Part shown: piece after piece, positions 22,040 through 35,531 of the stretch
How the letters are laid out: each line of letters opens with the position of its first letter
How positions within the stretch are numbered: the first letter of the stretch is position 1
Origin: Charina bottae
Lineage: Eukaryota; Chordata; Lepidosauria; Squamata; Charinaidae
Direction of reading: 5' to 3'
Length of the DNA stretch: 64,000 nt
NCBI GenBank assembly: GCA_023362775.1
Contig: JALMGJ010000008.1
Location: forward strand, 21,454,501-21,518,500
Notes under the pieces: generated by a model
The model's database searches: none
Told to the model about the DNA's origin: nothing
What the model saw: only the letters and a program-made list of their open reading frames with translations
Made by a program: the position numbers and the translations under genes

Positions 22040-22940
22040 CAGAGAAATGTTAATTAAGCTTCTAATATCAAAAGGAGACTTTTGGGCCTACCTGCTTCAC
22101 CATAAGCCCTCACTTTATTATAATGTAGTTATTTCTTTAAAATTTTGCATCTGCCTTATCATACAGTCTTTTACTTGTTCTGACTCTGTGTCATATTTTA
22201 ATAACAATTTATATATACAGTATGTTCTAATAGGAGATTGTGGTTCTGTAGAAGTTCAAATTCTGTCATTTGCCTTAAAAACCTTTCTTCTTTCTTAAGG
22301 TCACTTTTTATTCTTCCAGTAATCTGTAAATACATCAGCCATGGTAGACATTGGCCTTCACCGAATAATTCTTGCTGTGTCTTTAGTCTGTTTCTAGAGT
22401 CTGGAAACATGACATCCGCATACATACAGTAATTACACTTTCTTACAACAATTGTCTCCAGAGTAAAATGCATTTGTGGGTGAAGCTAAAGGCGAGATTG
22501 CTGAAATGTTTTTTGTGGAATTCCACGTTCTTATCAAGCTTTGTCTACGTCCCTTTAAGTTTTTATCTTCTTTTGTGTTCTTATACCATAAATATCTATG
22601 AAGTCTGTTGGCTAAACCGGCATTTTCTACTACTGATATTTTGCTATTTGGGAATTTTATCCATTTGACTCTTCATGACAAACAGCTCTTCATGACAAAC
22701 GAGACAGAGAACATGTCTGTCTCTGCCTTTTGAATCTTGTAAGTTTTTAAATTTTACTCTGTTTGTTTTTCCTTTGCAAATAAGCTTATTGACTATTCTT
22801 TACCAACCTTGCAGATTTTTTTCTGAGATTGATGCCATTTGAAATTTAAAAAAACCCCAACCTTAGGTAATATATTAATTTTAACAGTCACAATTGATCC
22901 TAACCAGGAGAGTTTTATTTTTTTCACCTTTCTGAATCTT
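22040..22940 (-). mobile_element. L1 ORF2 C-terminal remnant
   Basis: Minus-strand frames read WLGSIVTVKINILPKV near 22890 (the conserved WLGRixxiKMnxLP box after the L1 RT) and LPWLMYLQITGRIKSDLKKE, EERFLRQMTEFELLQ near 22290-22350. Order and spacing match the C-terminal third of L1 ORF2. It has many stops and frameshifts and is an old copy. Confidence 0.6.
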
Positions 22941-24289
22941 TTTTATACAATGAAACACATCAAGTCTAGTTTGAGGCCCCATCATGCACACCATAAGTAG
23001 CCCAACGCCCTTGTGTTCAGGGGGTATCATTAATCAAGAGTCCCACCTCACTTCCTCCATGTGCTGAGCTCCCTAATTACATATTGGGTGTGGAGCTGGG
23101 GCAAGATGAGTTAGAGCCTTCTTTTATGCCTCAAGTGCATTAAAACCACCTCCAAGTTAACCATTCTACACAGATCTGGGCTTTGAAGAGAGAGTATAGT
23201 TTCTTGAATTCTACATTCAAGACCCAAGACTGATATTGCTCCTTTATTGTTTGTGCTCCAATTATGGGGAGACTGTAACTTTTTGGGGCAGAAGGGAATC
23301 TATCAGGGCAGATGAAAAGTAATTTTGAATTTGATGGATTCTAAGCCCTTTTGTTCCCTTCACTTGTACCCAGAATTACATGAAAGGGGAAAGGTATGTC
23401 AGTCCTAGATATGGAGAATTTATTTTTCACCAAGCAGGCCCCCCCAAACAAAACAAAACTTCTATGCTGCCAGTAGATGATATGTTCTGTCCAATTCTTC
23501 TTAATCAAATGTCTCTTTCAGCTGTGCATTGATGGCCTTTATCACTTCTTTTCTATTTTATAAAACAAGTCAGGACTGAAGAAATTCTGCTAACCTTGCC
23601 ACTCTTTAAACCTGTCATCTCTTAAAAAGCCTTCAAGTGACAGCATTTCAGCCTGCTTATGTATGTATGTATGTATGTATGTATGTATGTATGTATGTAT
23701 GTATGTACAGTATGTATGTATGTTTACATTAATATGCATTTATCCTCCTTTTTCCTTTCTCCAAAATAAATTTGAATGCTAGTAGTCCTTTATTTTCTCT
23801 GGAAACAAATAAGGAAAGTTAAAGAAGAAATTGTTTTAAATAAGGTCTTAGAATTCCATCTGGTGCCTGGCAAGTAAGTGGTAACTGGTTCTCAACTTTT
23901 TGCCTTTTTCAGAGCATCAATAGCAGAGTTTTCCAATCCTGTTTTTCTATTTCAAATCATCTCCTTTGTAAGCCATACAGTATAATCATTTTGTCTTGAA
24001 TTCTTGCCAGCATGCCTGCTTTCTTACACCACATAATTGAAATGGCAGAAGGTCTCCCTTTGGGTCTTTATGCATTCTGAACCTTGGAAGTAACAGAAGT
24101 TTCACCCAGCTCTTACTTTGTGATGAAAATGTAAAGCTAAAAAAACATGTAGGCAGACAATGGCAGATTAGATTTGTTTTAGCAGTCTATCTGGGTTCAT
24201 GCCAAGTATGCAGAAACTAAAACAAACCATAAAGCCCTGTTGCTGCACAGCCTCCATTCAGTTGAATGGAGCATGTATGGATATATCTC
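22941..24289. other. Intron; microsatellite but no other call
   Basis: Apart from the (TATG)n at 23659-23726 nothing was recognised. No exon-like NDST segment was found. Confidence 0.5.
23659..23726. repeat. (TATG)n microsatellite
   Basis: About 17 TATG units with one interruption (tacagtatg at 23705). Confidence 0.95.
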
Positions 24290-26250
24290 TTACTCCTGAG
24301 GAAGTGGATAGAATCTTTGGTGACATTAGCTGTCACTGATAGCTAGATATCTGTCTTAGCTGGCTTGCATCACTGGCCAAAAATGGGAAAGGGAACTGGA
24401 ACTGGGTGGACAATGATGAATGCCTTGCTGTAGGAGGCAGAGATGCCAGAGATCCTGAAGTGGACGCAGTACATTGCCTTCTCACCTTAGATCCAGTAGT
24501 ATTGGATAACTCTTGCTCAGTCTCTAATCTCCCAGTTTTGGGGAAGATTATTAAGAATTAAGAAGGTGATAGACAACCATTACCTAGGGCTCTGAAAGAA
24601 GTAGATTACTGTGACTTCCTTGCAGTCAGGATTCATACCTGGACATGGGACAGAAATTGTATAGTTTACTCTCATCAATAACTTCTGCCAGGACTTAGAT
24701 GGGAAAGTTTAACCCTACTGGTCCTGCTGCATTTCTCTGAGGCCTTCAATACCACCCACCAACCATGGCATCTTTATGAACTTTCTGCAAAGTCTGGAGA
24801 TTTTGCAGTGGTTCCACTCCTTCCTGAGTAGGCTGTTCCAGTTGGTATGTGTGTGTGGGTAAAAAAAGGTAAAGGTAAAGGTTCCCCCCGCACATTTGTG
24901 CAGTCGTGTCCGACTCTAGGGGCCGGTGCTCATCTCTGTTTGTTAGCCGAAGAGCCAGCGTTGTCCGAGGACGCTTCCACGGTCATGTGGCTGGCATGAC
25001 GCATGCGGAACGCTGTTACCATCCCACCGAAGTGGTACCTATTAATCTACTTGCATTTGCATGCTTTCGAATTGCTAGGTTGGCAAGAGCTGGGGTGAGT
25101 GCGGGAGCTCACTTTCGAATTGCTAGGTTGGCAAGAGCTGGGGCTAGTGTGGGAGCTCACTCCGTCATGCAGGGCTAGGGATTCGAACCTCCGAACTTGA
25201 GATCTTCCGATCGACAAGCCTGGCATCTTACCCGCTGAGCCACCACGCCCCCTTCCTACCCACACACTGATTGGTGTGTGTGGGTTGGAAGAGGTAAAGC
25301 TTTCTCCCCATTTTATTTAATATCTACATGAAGTCAATGAGAGAAGTCATCCAGTGGTTTGAAGTATGACATCAACAGTACACTGATGATACCCAGTTAT
25401 ACAACTCTACCTCAGATTGAATTGGACATACAGTTGAAGTCTTAACTCAATATCTGGTAAGGGTCTGGATATGGAGGAACAGGCTGAAGCTCAACCCAAA
25501 CAAACTGGCTGCTGATTGAAAAGCCAACTGTTTTGGAATAGTTCTAACTTTAGTTCTGGTAGGGTTCTGCTCCCTCCTCAAGTTCATAATTTGGGGGGTC
25601 TTTTTGAACTAGATCAGCAGCTGGAGACTGTGGCTGGAATTGTGACTTTGTCCAGTTTTGGCTGGTGTGCTGCTTATGATTCCTGAAGCAGGAGGACCTG
25701 ATTATAGTTTCTCATGACCTTGTTACCTCATGATTGAACTACCATGTTTTGCTCCACCTGGGATTGCACCTGAATACCACCTGGAAACCCCAGACGGTGC
25801 AGAATGTGGTGGTCCATATACCAAATATGTCATTAAACTGTATTAGTTACCAGTTTGTCTTTGGGTACAATTGAAGGTGCTGATAATAACATATAAAATC
25901 CTATATGGCTTAAGACGTGGATCTCTATGAGACACCTGCATGCTTGAAGTACACTCTGCCCACCCAAAGTGTGCCAGTAGAGAACACTTGTTAATAATCA
26001 CCATCCCTGTGAGATGTGGCAGGAGACAACTTGAAGACAAGCATTTTCTGCTAGAGCTGGCCTCCTGTGGAACCAGTTACCCTTACAGATAAGAATTGCA
26101 TCCTCACTATTACTATTCAGTAAGTTGTTAAAAAAGTTGGTTATTCAAGAAGACATTTGGTGATAAAGGATGTGATAATTTGATACCTAGGAGGTGTATG
26201 GGGCTATTATTTATCATGATTTTATAAAACTAGAATGGGATTAATGTCTT
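24290..26250 (+). mobile_element. Old CR1/L2-like LINE, near 2 kb, split by a SINE
   Basis: Collinear with the LINE at 13430-15465 but older and in plus orientation. It contains a PEEVDRIFGDIS-like start (24298), LDNSCSVSNLPVLGKI (24500-24550), a degraded DPFQSGFRPGYG equivalent (24620-24650), FNIYMKSMREVIQW (25316-25360), a YTDDTQLYNST box (25383-25410) with Thr in place of the catalytic Ala, and the C-terminal helices to ~26150. A minus-strand SINE (24867-25252) interrupts it at the same reading point, so the SINE is younger. Confidence 0.7.
24867..25252 (-). mobile_element. tRNA-derived SINE with GAGTCGGACACGACT tail, internal duplication
   Basis: On the minus strand: ggcgtggtggctcagcgggt head, box-B-like gttcgaatccctagcc, tcttgccaacctagcaattc, gtaccacttcggtggga, and a 3' end tagagtcggacacgactgca similar to a BovB 3' end. 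The core contains a ~48-base tandem duplication (25067-25114 and 25115-25162) absent from the copies at 32055 and 48635. It is nested in an old LINE. Confidence 0.85.
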
Positions 26251-26340
26251 TGACTTATTAGATTGTCCTTGACCTTATTAGATTGTATTGTTATTTATTT
26301 AGGTTCACTTGATTGAAACAGCATAGAAGTACCTGTGGTG

Positions 26341-26375
26341 ATCGATCAGTCAGTCAGTCAGTCAATCAATCAATC
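26341..26375. repeat. (GTCA)n/(ATCA)n microsatellite
   Basis: Short imperfect tetranucleotide run at what may be the 3' tail of a degraded repeat. Confidence 0.8.
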
Positions 26376-26589
26376 TGGTGACCATCTCAAATTCAGTAGA
26401 TCCACAAAGTGCATTATTCTTTGTGTAAACCAGGCCACTAAGGCTTCTTTGACAAACATGTTAAAACAAAGCATTCTTAGTACAATATGTGAAATCAGCT
26501 AATGTGCAAAGGCTAAATATCTCATTAAAAGATTAACAGAACAAGAATATTTTCACTATTTTCTAAATACCATCTAAAGAGCATGCACC

Positions 26590-27345
26590 CATTTCTGGAT
26601 CAGGAGGTAGATAGTCACTCATGCTTTCATCACCTCCTGTGTGGATTACTGCAATGTACTCTACATGGGTCTCCTCTTGAAGAACATTGGAAAGCTTCAA
26701 TTGGTCCAGAATTATTATTTATTTATTTATTTATTTATTTAATTTATATGACCGCCCATCTCCCCCCAACGGGGAACTCTGGGCGGTTTGAATGCAGCAG
26801 TGTGAACAATAATGGGTGTGCTTCGGTACTCCCATGGTACATCTTTGGTTCATGAGTTGCACTGGCTCCCAATAGACTTCTGAAGGCAATTCAAGGTGCT
26901 AGTTGCTACCTGTAAAACTCTTCATGGCATGGAGCCAGGATATTTGAGGGACTGCCTTTTTCCAATTGTATCTACCTACCCCATGAGATCTTGCAGAAGG
27001 GGAATGCTCCAAGTCCTGTTGATTAAAGAGTATCACTTGGTGGGATGCAGGAAGCATGCCTTCTCTGTAGCAGCATTGCCCTTTGCAACACCATTCCTGG
27101 TTAGACTAAGTCCAATCTTGCTTGTTTTCTGCAAAGCCATTAAGACCAAGCTTAACTCTCAGGTATGGGTCAGGAGGTGATTGAGCTCATGAGTTATATG
27201 AATGCGTTATTTGATTGGCTTATGCTTGGTGGCCATTTTTCTTTTGATGTGTTTTTATTTTTGTATTTTGTAATGATGTTTTTATTGTGTTAACTGCCCA
27301 GAATTGTTATGTGAGATGGACAGCCATATACTGTAAACCAATAAA
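26590..27345 (+). mobile_element. CR1/L2-like LINE 3' end with nested reversed LINE tail
   Basis: Contains the VDYCNVLYMGL-like segment (~26640-26670), LQFKVLVATCKTLHGMEPGY equivalents (26885-26940), MRSCRRGMLQVLLIKEYHLV and a degraded tail taactgcccagaattg with agatggacagccatata. A reversed second LINE tail (26711-26793: accgcccatctcccccca, ctctgggcggtt) is inserted in it, showing order of insertion. Confidence 0.7.
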
Positions 27346-28619
27346 TCACCATAATCATCAAGGATGGAGCTAATTTCACCTCCACTGTGAGGGATTCTAA
27401 TTGGAGGTGCTACCGCAAAGAATATCCTGTCCTACACCTATCAACAAGTTCATATGGAGGAAAGGAGTTTTTCTGATATCCTAGGCCCAGAGCACTTTAA
27501 TATGGGCCCAAAACTAATGTGGAAGTTAAACAGTTGACATAAGATGGATACAATACAGTCTGAAATGCATACACTGGAGAACAATTGGACTGGCCTATTG
27601 CACTAAGAACAGTTTCTAAACACTTTTCAAGGGCAGTCCCATGTTGACTACATTGGTAAACTAATCTGTAGGCAAATAATATACTGTTTCTTCAAAAGAG
27701 GTTATTCATACATGGCTATTGGGTCTTTGGATTCTAAAGCAATATTAAAAGAAATATGAAAAATATATAACATTGTTGCCTGAATTTTTGCAACTGAACT
27801 TTGAAAATTAATAAAGGAAGATTTATTCTAATTTCTTTCATACTGCACTCAGGGTTGTGAAGCATTGGCAGTGATAATTCCCTTTTTAAAAAGAAGAGAC
27901 AGCACTAATTAAATGAAGTAAGTCAGCTCTAGGAGACTGTGGAGGAACAAAGTTAAATTGGCTTCAAGCTATTCCACCAGCATATTCTCAAGCTGTTCAA
28001 CCTCTTCCTAACATATTTTTGGTCTTGAGCCTAATTGTGGCATTAGAGTCACCTCACATGTTTTTTTTAATGTGCACTAAGAGCAGAAGTAACATCATAT
28101 AGCCCGGTGAGGTATTTTTTTTTTAAAAAAATGAAATAATTGATGTTTAATTATTCATTCAGGTGCTGGAAGCAAAAATCCGTTCAATTAAATATAACAA
28201 AGTTATTTTAGATGCAGAACAAATGTTTACAGGCCACAAGAGTATGTTTAACTTTCAGACCATCTATTTTCCAATTAATTTTGCATTGTATACACTGTGT
28301 AGAGTCCCTGATATTGCCATCCTATTACTCAAAAGAGTTCCATCTGAGGTATTCAGAGACTTAGCAGCAGCTGCTCTTGCTCCATTAGACTTACAAAGTG
28401 ACAGAATAATGAATTAGTCTTCTACCTATGCTTGAATATATTTGCCTAAATTGGTGACAGGAATTCATTTTTTATGATGGATAACATAGAAAAACACTGC
28501 ACTCAGTGCCTGACGTTAAAAGAGAGCTGTCTGCAACTGCATGGCCCCACTCCCAACCCTAAGGTATTAGGATAACCTCACAGCTATTGAATATACTTCC
28601 TGATAAATATACATAGATG
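27346..28619. other. Intron, nothing recognised
   Basis: No exon, SINE or LINE recognised. The frame at 28163-28417 has no family resemblance. Confidence 0.5.
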
Positions 28620-29057
28620 ATCCCTTTCACAAAATTTATTTGAATACAGCAGTGATACAGATAATTCTTACAAGAAGATATACAAGCATTTTTAAGGAGG
28701 GAACAACAATTTCTTTTATAAAACACTGGAATGCCTTTATGGACTTTTGGCTGAAAATGGATAAAAATGAATTGGTGATTTTGGGATTTATGGATTAAAA
28801 GGTTTGTTTATGGGAAAAAGGGAACCATGTTATGTAATTTGGGAGGGCGGAAATGGGAATTACTATGTTTGTAACTGCTGCAAAGAAGATTGGAAGTGGT
28901 TTCTTTAGATATCTTTCTCTCTCTCTTTTTCTTTTGTTATCTTTCACTTTTTCTTTTATTCTTTCATATTTCTTTCTTTTTTCTATTTTTTCTTTTATGT
29001 TTCTGTAGTTTTTTAATCTTATGTAATTTTTTAAAATAAAGATTATATTTAAAAAAA
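28620..29057 (+). mobile_element. L1-like 3' end
   Basis: The 28740-28900 segment (gattttgggatttatggatt, ttgtttatgggaaaaaggga) and a long pyrimidine-rich UTR (28905-29010) ending in aaaataaagattatattt plus an A-run resemble the 3' end of squamate L1 copies. It is 5' truncated; no clear target duplication was found. Confidence 0.6.
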
Positions 29058-29379
29058 TCCTTAGTAGCAGCATCCTATATGGTACAAGGGTTGCACATAG
29101 ATGCAGACACAGGTAGATGCAGACTGAAGTCTTTATCTAAGAGCCAAGGAACAGGACTGGATTGTCAATTTTCTCCTACAATAAATTGATGGTGCCCTTG
29201 TCATGGCTGACCAAAGGACAGAGTCGGAAAAGATTAGAATGCCTTGTAATCATATACACATTTATGCAGTGGTAATGCCTTCCCATAGGATCCAGTAATT
29301 TGGAACAATGACAGTGGTAATCATCATCATCTGAGGCAATGATGATAATAATAATGCTTTATCACATGCAATTTGTTTA

Positions 29380-30490
29380 TTATTCACTTAGCAAATTTCA
29401 TTATGACTCATAACACCTTACAACATAGCACCTTACAACAGTTAAAACATCCATGGTGCACATACAATATGACAATATGTACAATAAAGCATCCACAGTA
29501 ACTATAAACATTAAAATATCAATAGTTAAAGCTCAAACTACCTCAGTAACAGTGACAACACCTTAACTGTCATTCTAAATTAATACATCACAGTAGAACA
29601 GTACACAACCTGACATTAATAACAAAATGATGTTCAAATCCCAAAGGTCCTTTGAAACAATTCCATCTTTACTGCATTCTAAAAGGACATCAAAATGGGG
29701 GGGGGACCCAATAACTGCAAGGAGGCTGTTCCACAATGTTGATGCTACAACAGAAAAGCACCATCTTTTTGCCTCAGCCCCTTAACTCACAGAAATTCCC
29801 TGTGATGTATCCACCAGATGCGTTCATTCTGATTGAAGAAGATGCTCCTCAAAGTTCCTTGATGCCAACTTATGTAGGGCTTTATAGGTCAAAACTAGAA
29901 CTTTGAATTTTAGTCACAAGCTTATCGGCAATCTGTATATGGACTTGAGCACTGGTGTAATATGGCTCCAGTGGCAGTTGACACCTGTCAGCAATCAGGC
30001 TTTCCCATTATATGCCAATTGTGGCTTCCAGGTGGCTTTCAGAGGCAGCCCAGGTTTGCATCCTGACTAAAAAGGACCATGGAAATCCATTTGTCTAGGG
30101 TGCTTTTTGGTTCTCTGCTCCTGACTATCTCAACAAACTTTCCTCAAAAGGAGAGATGGGATACCAGACTGTAGCTATCAAAATTGGTCTGACTGAGAAG
30201 ACCTCTTAAGAAGGGGGTTATCATGGCCTGTTCAAGTAGTCAGAAAGTATCCCTCCTGGAATGAGGCAGTGACCACTTCTTGGATCCAGTCTGTTATGTT
30301 CCCACCTACCCTCCACCCTCCACCCAAGAAGCTAGGTGGGACATGGATCCCATCTGCAGTGATAGAATCTCTATTAATACTGCAATATATTGCCCTATCT
30401 ACCATATCTATCCATGCAGATTCAATAGTAAGACAAATCTAATTGTTTTTATCAGCAAAATGTGCAAACTGGTCACATAATGGCCAGGTG
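29380..30490 (-). mobile_element. Old CR1/L2-like LINE, reversed
   Basis: On the minus strand it preserves, in order, the 3' UTR block (ggctgttccacaatgttgat at 29727), the equivalent of AFKVLVLTYKALHKLASRN (29870-29910) and more 5' RT-side blocks to ~30490 (aagaagggggttatcatggc, the FLKEAVIN-type segment). It is heavily mutated. Confidence 0.55.
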
Positions 30491-32037
30491 GAAGATTTAT
30501 TTGTTAATCTCTCCCCTTGAGAGAATTCAAAAACCTAAACAAGGCTGCTGGCTGACACCTGCCAATGCAGAAAAAAAAGTAATTGCACATGCCTTGCCAT
30601 TATGGTCTAGGTCTGAACATATGAAATACAGGAACAGAGTAAGAAACCACACTGACTGTTGTAGCTAGGGTATGAGCTGCAGGCAGTGATGTGCTGGTAA
30701 ATTTTTAACAGCAGCTTTCTAGGAAAAAAAATTCCAATGCCTCCAGGCCTCTCCAACACTGTTGGCTCCATTGAAACTGTTATGCTGGGCCGCTAGCTGC
30801 CAAACAGCTGATCAGACACTAGCTATTGTGACTCAGGTCTGCTCTCAACCAGCTTGCAAAATTCCAGAAAATTTAACAATCGACTCTTGTGAGCTGGTAC
30901 AAGCTGGTCCCAGCACACCACTGTATAGAAAGGAAAAATTGGTCTACAGACTTAGAGAAGCTGCCTGGATATATGCTGTACACTCAACAGGGGATAGGCT
31001 TAGGAACAAGAAATGGTGCAGAGGAATTCAAGCTTCTTTTGGAAAATCCAGATGAATTGGCAGTGGATGCTTGGGAAGAAAAGGCAAACACTGGCTAGGA
31101 GCTCAAAATAGAGCCTACTGAAAAACAGAGATACCTAGGGTTGGGAGACTGAGGCCTAGAAAATCAGATTGGCATTTTGGAAAATTCCCAGAAGCTTAGT
31201 TGAGCTTCCAAGAGCTTTTGGAAGTGTGCGGGTGTAATAAAAATATATGGAAAATCTCCAATTTACCAAGCTTGTAACCAATTCTGAGAAATCCATTAAA
31301 GTCAAAAACAAGGGAAAGAGAGCCACATGTATGCAGGAGCAATGTAAAGACCACCTAAGGATGACAACAGGGACAGGAGAAGCCTAATTTATCAGATCAA
31401 TTCAGGTTAGTACACACACCCAGTCTCCTGATCTACTCTTGGCAAGACTCGCAGGAACATCACTCATCATTCAAGCCTGGTTGTATGCCCATGTCCAAAT
31501 TCCTGTTGGAATTATAGAGGTTAGTTAAAAGCACTCCAGTATAAATTGGGGCGGGGGTTATTATTTTCTTTTATGTACTTGATAATCTTACTGTTTGGAT
31601 GACAATGTGAATCTAACCAAAGTGCACACCAAGTGGGTGTACTTGCTGTTACTGAGTTCCAAACAAACCCATCTTAAAAATCCACTCTTGGATCTAAAAG
31701 CATAACACTCTTAAGAGGTTCCAATTGTAGTAATTTATAAATTGAAATTTAATGGAACAGATGCCTAGTAATAGTCTGAAAAGATTTCCTGCACGTTATC
31801 CCAAAAATATCTTGACTTCACACCCAAGCTTGGCAGTAAATCATTAATCTCTAGACACTTAAGCCTTAATTCAACTTTTCTGTTTGACTTGGCAGAAAAC
31901 TCAGAGACAAAAAATCTTTATGAGACAAAAATGGAACGTCATCCAAAAGAGCTGATTGCCCACTGCAGTGTAAATATGTCAGAGAAGTTTATATTTTTCT
32001 GAGGCTTCTTCCTGCCTTTTCAAATTAACTAATACTT
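30491..32037. other. Intron, nothing recognised
   Basis: No element or exon recognised. The frames at 30762-31098 are unsupported. Confidence 0.45.
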
Positions 32038-32054
32038 AATGTGTCCCTTAGGGG

Positions 32055-32357
32055 TGTGATGGCTCAGTGGTTAAGACGCCAGGCTTGTCGATCGGAAGGT
32101 CAGCAGTTCGAGACCCAAGCGCTGCGTGATGGAGTGAGCTCCCGCACTCACCCCAGCTCTTGCCAACCTAGCAATTTGAAAGCATGCAAATGCAAGTAGA
32201 TAAATAGGTACCACTTCGGTGGGATGGTAACAGCGTTCCGCGCACGTCATGCTGGCCACATGACCGCGGAAGCATCTTAGGACAGCGCTGGATCTTAGGC
32301 TAAGATGAGCACCCCCCCCTAGAGTCGGACACGACTGTGCAGGGGAAAACCTAAACC
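32055..32357 (+). mobile_element. tRNA-derived SINE (GAGTCGGACACGACT-tail type) with 17-bp target duplication
   Basis: Head tgtgatggctcagtggttaa, box-B-like cagttcgagacccaag, shared core, and 3' end tagagtcggacacgactgtg. It is flanked by a perfect 17-base direct repeat, aatgtgtcccttagggg, at 32038-32054 and 32358-32374, which defines the insertion exactly (303 bases). Confidence 0.92.
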
Positions 32358-32374
32358 AATGTGTCCCTTAGGGG

Positions 32375-34005
32375 CCTGGGTAGTTGTGATTTGTTTACAT
32401 AATAGCCATCTCTAGCCTGGGAGTCATTGGTTATCGCCTTGCCAGACTCAGCCCTTATGGCTGAGCTGTGAACTAGCTTCCTGAAGTAAACAGGGATGCA
32501 TTAAAATAATTTTTCCTATCTGGGACTCTCCAGATGTTTTAAATCCTGCTGGTTTGTAAATTGAGATGCTGAAGTCCAGCTTATCTGGAGGACACCAGAT
32601 TGATAAAGGCTGCAATAAAGGTTTTTCATAGGCATAGTTTGGTCTGAAATTGCTTATCTGTGTTGGAATCTGGCAAATCAAGCATGCCTCATTAGCATAT
32701 GGATGATTGCTCTAGGAGGCAAACTCTGTGCTTCTAGAGGAAGCTGCTTGTTGCCCCTCCCACTTCCTCTTCTCTCTCTCTGATTCTTCCACCAATGGAG
32801 TAGGACTCATGTGTCTGAGCTCCTCCATGGAGAGGCCATGCCTAGGCCTCAAGCCCCTTTCTCCACGCAGCCTCTGGCAGCAAACAGGGCCAGAGGTATG
32901 CAGTTTAGGGAACAGAAAGAAGAACTGAAACCAATTTTCTACTGAAATGGCTGTACCTGGACCAAATAAATGTAAGAACTCTTTTGTACTTACTTTTTGT
33001 ACCTGCAATGTCTAAGCGTGTGTTTCTTTATGCTTGGGTGGGCTAAAAGTGTAAGAATAAGAACCTGAATCTCTCTAATGTGCTCACAGGCTGTGTTTTT
33101 AAACAATATTCCTTTTTATGTGCACGAGTTTACACAACGTTAAGCTCTGCTCCATTCACTGGTTCTAACAGGCCACTGAATGATCTTCAAAAATCTGATT
33201 GTTGCTTTGACCGTTGGTATTCAGACATTCCTATGCATTCTACTAGCATTTGTATGCAGTACAGAAAGGCATCCCAAATCCTTTCATTGCAGTAGTTTTT
33301 CAAACTGTTATAAGACCACAGATAAAACCCAGGCATGATAAATGATGACATCTTTTTCAGTCTCTACAGAAAAAAATACATAGCAAAACATTCCAAGGGC
33401 AATAGATCTGTGTTGCGTTAGGATATCCTGATGAATTACTATTGAGATTAAGGCATGTGAATTATTTTGCAGGACCAAATTATTGTTCAGAAACTGCCAT
33501 AGCTGGGGGAATGGTCTAGCAACAATTGTATTTGACTGCTTGCTATTTTAAGTAGAGGCCAGTGGAACCAGCCATGTCCAGAAAGCACTGGAACATAAGA
33601 AAAAACAGCATGGGTACATGCATGCATAAATACCCACCCATACATTCATTGGGATCTAACAGGAAAAAAAATGTTATCAATATCAGCAGCAATTGTGGAT
33701 ATGTTATTATTAACTTTATTTCAAATTTCTTGAGGGTTAAAATTAAGGCAATGACAGAACTAAGTATGTCAGAAACATTATATACAGCATATTAAATATT
33801 TACTACAAAATCCAAATTCTTAATGAATATCCAGCATTCAGCAATAGCCTATAAAAATCAGGATTAACAAAATGAAACACTAACTATCTGGATCTCACAC
33901 TTTATTTTTCAGATAATTTAATGTTTGTAATTAAGTTGAAACACTTGCTTTACTGAAATGATCTTCACATTGTGAAAGCATAACTGTTTTGCATCATTCT
34001 TTTAA
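32375..34005. other. Intron; possible short MITE-like repeat only
   Basis: Around 32515-32610 the phrases gactctccagatgtttt and agcttatctggaggacacca form an imperfect inverted pair, perhaps an old MITE. The remainder shows nothing recognisable. Confidence 0.35.
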
Positions 34006-34020
34006 AAATATATTCCTTTG

Positions 34021-35477
34021 ACTTCTGGTGGGGACATGGCGGACTGAACAGCTGTGCCCATGGGCTCAGCAGGCAGAACTGACAACGCGGCAGTTTTTTT
34101 GGGCTCATATTTTTCGGGTTTTTCCTGAAGCCCAGGAGTGTTTCTCCAGATAAGGAAAACACCTGGAATCACCCCATCTGTCCTCCGGATGGCGGCTTGC
34201 GGCCAGAAAATCGCAAACAGCGTTTGCTCTCGACTGGTAAAAGCTAGCCAGGAGGCTGGGACGTCACCATTTCCAAGCCGCACTGTAGCCTTAAAGGGAC
34301 ACTAAGCCCGGCCACCCCATTTCTAAATCAGCCAATTTATATTTCTTTTCAGTACGCGTACCCTAAGAGAGGCTTTCTACAGCAAGGAGAAGCGGGTTCT
34401 CTTGGTGCCAATCGTTATTTTTGGGATTAATTTTTAAAAAAATCTTTTTGAGTTTTGGACTTTGTTTTCCATCCAAATTTTAAGGAGGATTGAGAGTAAA
34501 TAATTGTCTCCCTGTTATTATTTTTCTACTAAATTTGAAGATATTAGCATTTTCCTACACATTGAATTGGCTGTTTTGAACTTTCAGTTTTCTGCTTCTA
34601 CTTTCCCTGTGGAACTGTCTGCTTATCTCACTTTCACTTGTGTAAACACATTCCGCAATTCTTTCATATCTTCGACTTTCGCTAGTTAAGCTCCTAGGGG
34701 GTGCCATAATCTACTGCTTGAGACATGGAGGAATTTAAGCAGAGTTTCTCTGACTTTCACCGAGATTTTAAACAGATTCTTTCTGATTTCTGTCAAGTTT
34801 TTATGCAAGGCATTCAGGACATTGTGAAAAATATGAGGTCTAAAATGTGTCATCTGGTTGGGGATGTTGTGGTGGGAACTGAGGAATTTAACAGTGACAG
34901 AAATGTTTCTTCTTAGTGTGAGATAGGGACTTTTGTTGAAATGCTGTATGAAGATTGGATAGATGAGTTGAAGAAATTAAAGGGAGAGATTGAGTTGCAA
35001 GCCATAAGTGAAATTGATCTTCTGGTGGAACGCCATGGAAAAGAAGGGGTTATTATGTATGGGAGGTCTCCTGAAGAGAAGTCGGAGTTTCTGAGGGGGG
35101 CAGTTGGGCTGTTCAGTTTTCTTAAAACAAAGCTCTGTGTGTATTGTGGGGATATGTAAATACTCTGGTTTATTTTGAAGTGGGATAAGAGTTTAAGAAT
35201 ATTTATCTGGATTTCTTTTAGGGTTTGGCTGATTTCATTTATCTTTAACGATTTGGATTAAGATTATTAAGGTATAATAAAAAGTAATTAATGTTTGGTT
35301 TTGGGTTTAATATGATTAACATTATTAAAATTGTTGTATTATCAAGTATAATAGCAGACAATTTATATATTTTTAGTTTGATCTTTTTGTAGTATTGTAG
35401 TAGACAGGAATGTATAGAATAGTAGTACGAAAGAAATAATGAAATAAAGGTTATCTTTTGAGGGGGAAGTTGATTAG

Positions 35478-35531
<54 letters not shown>

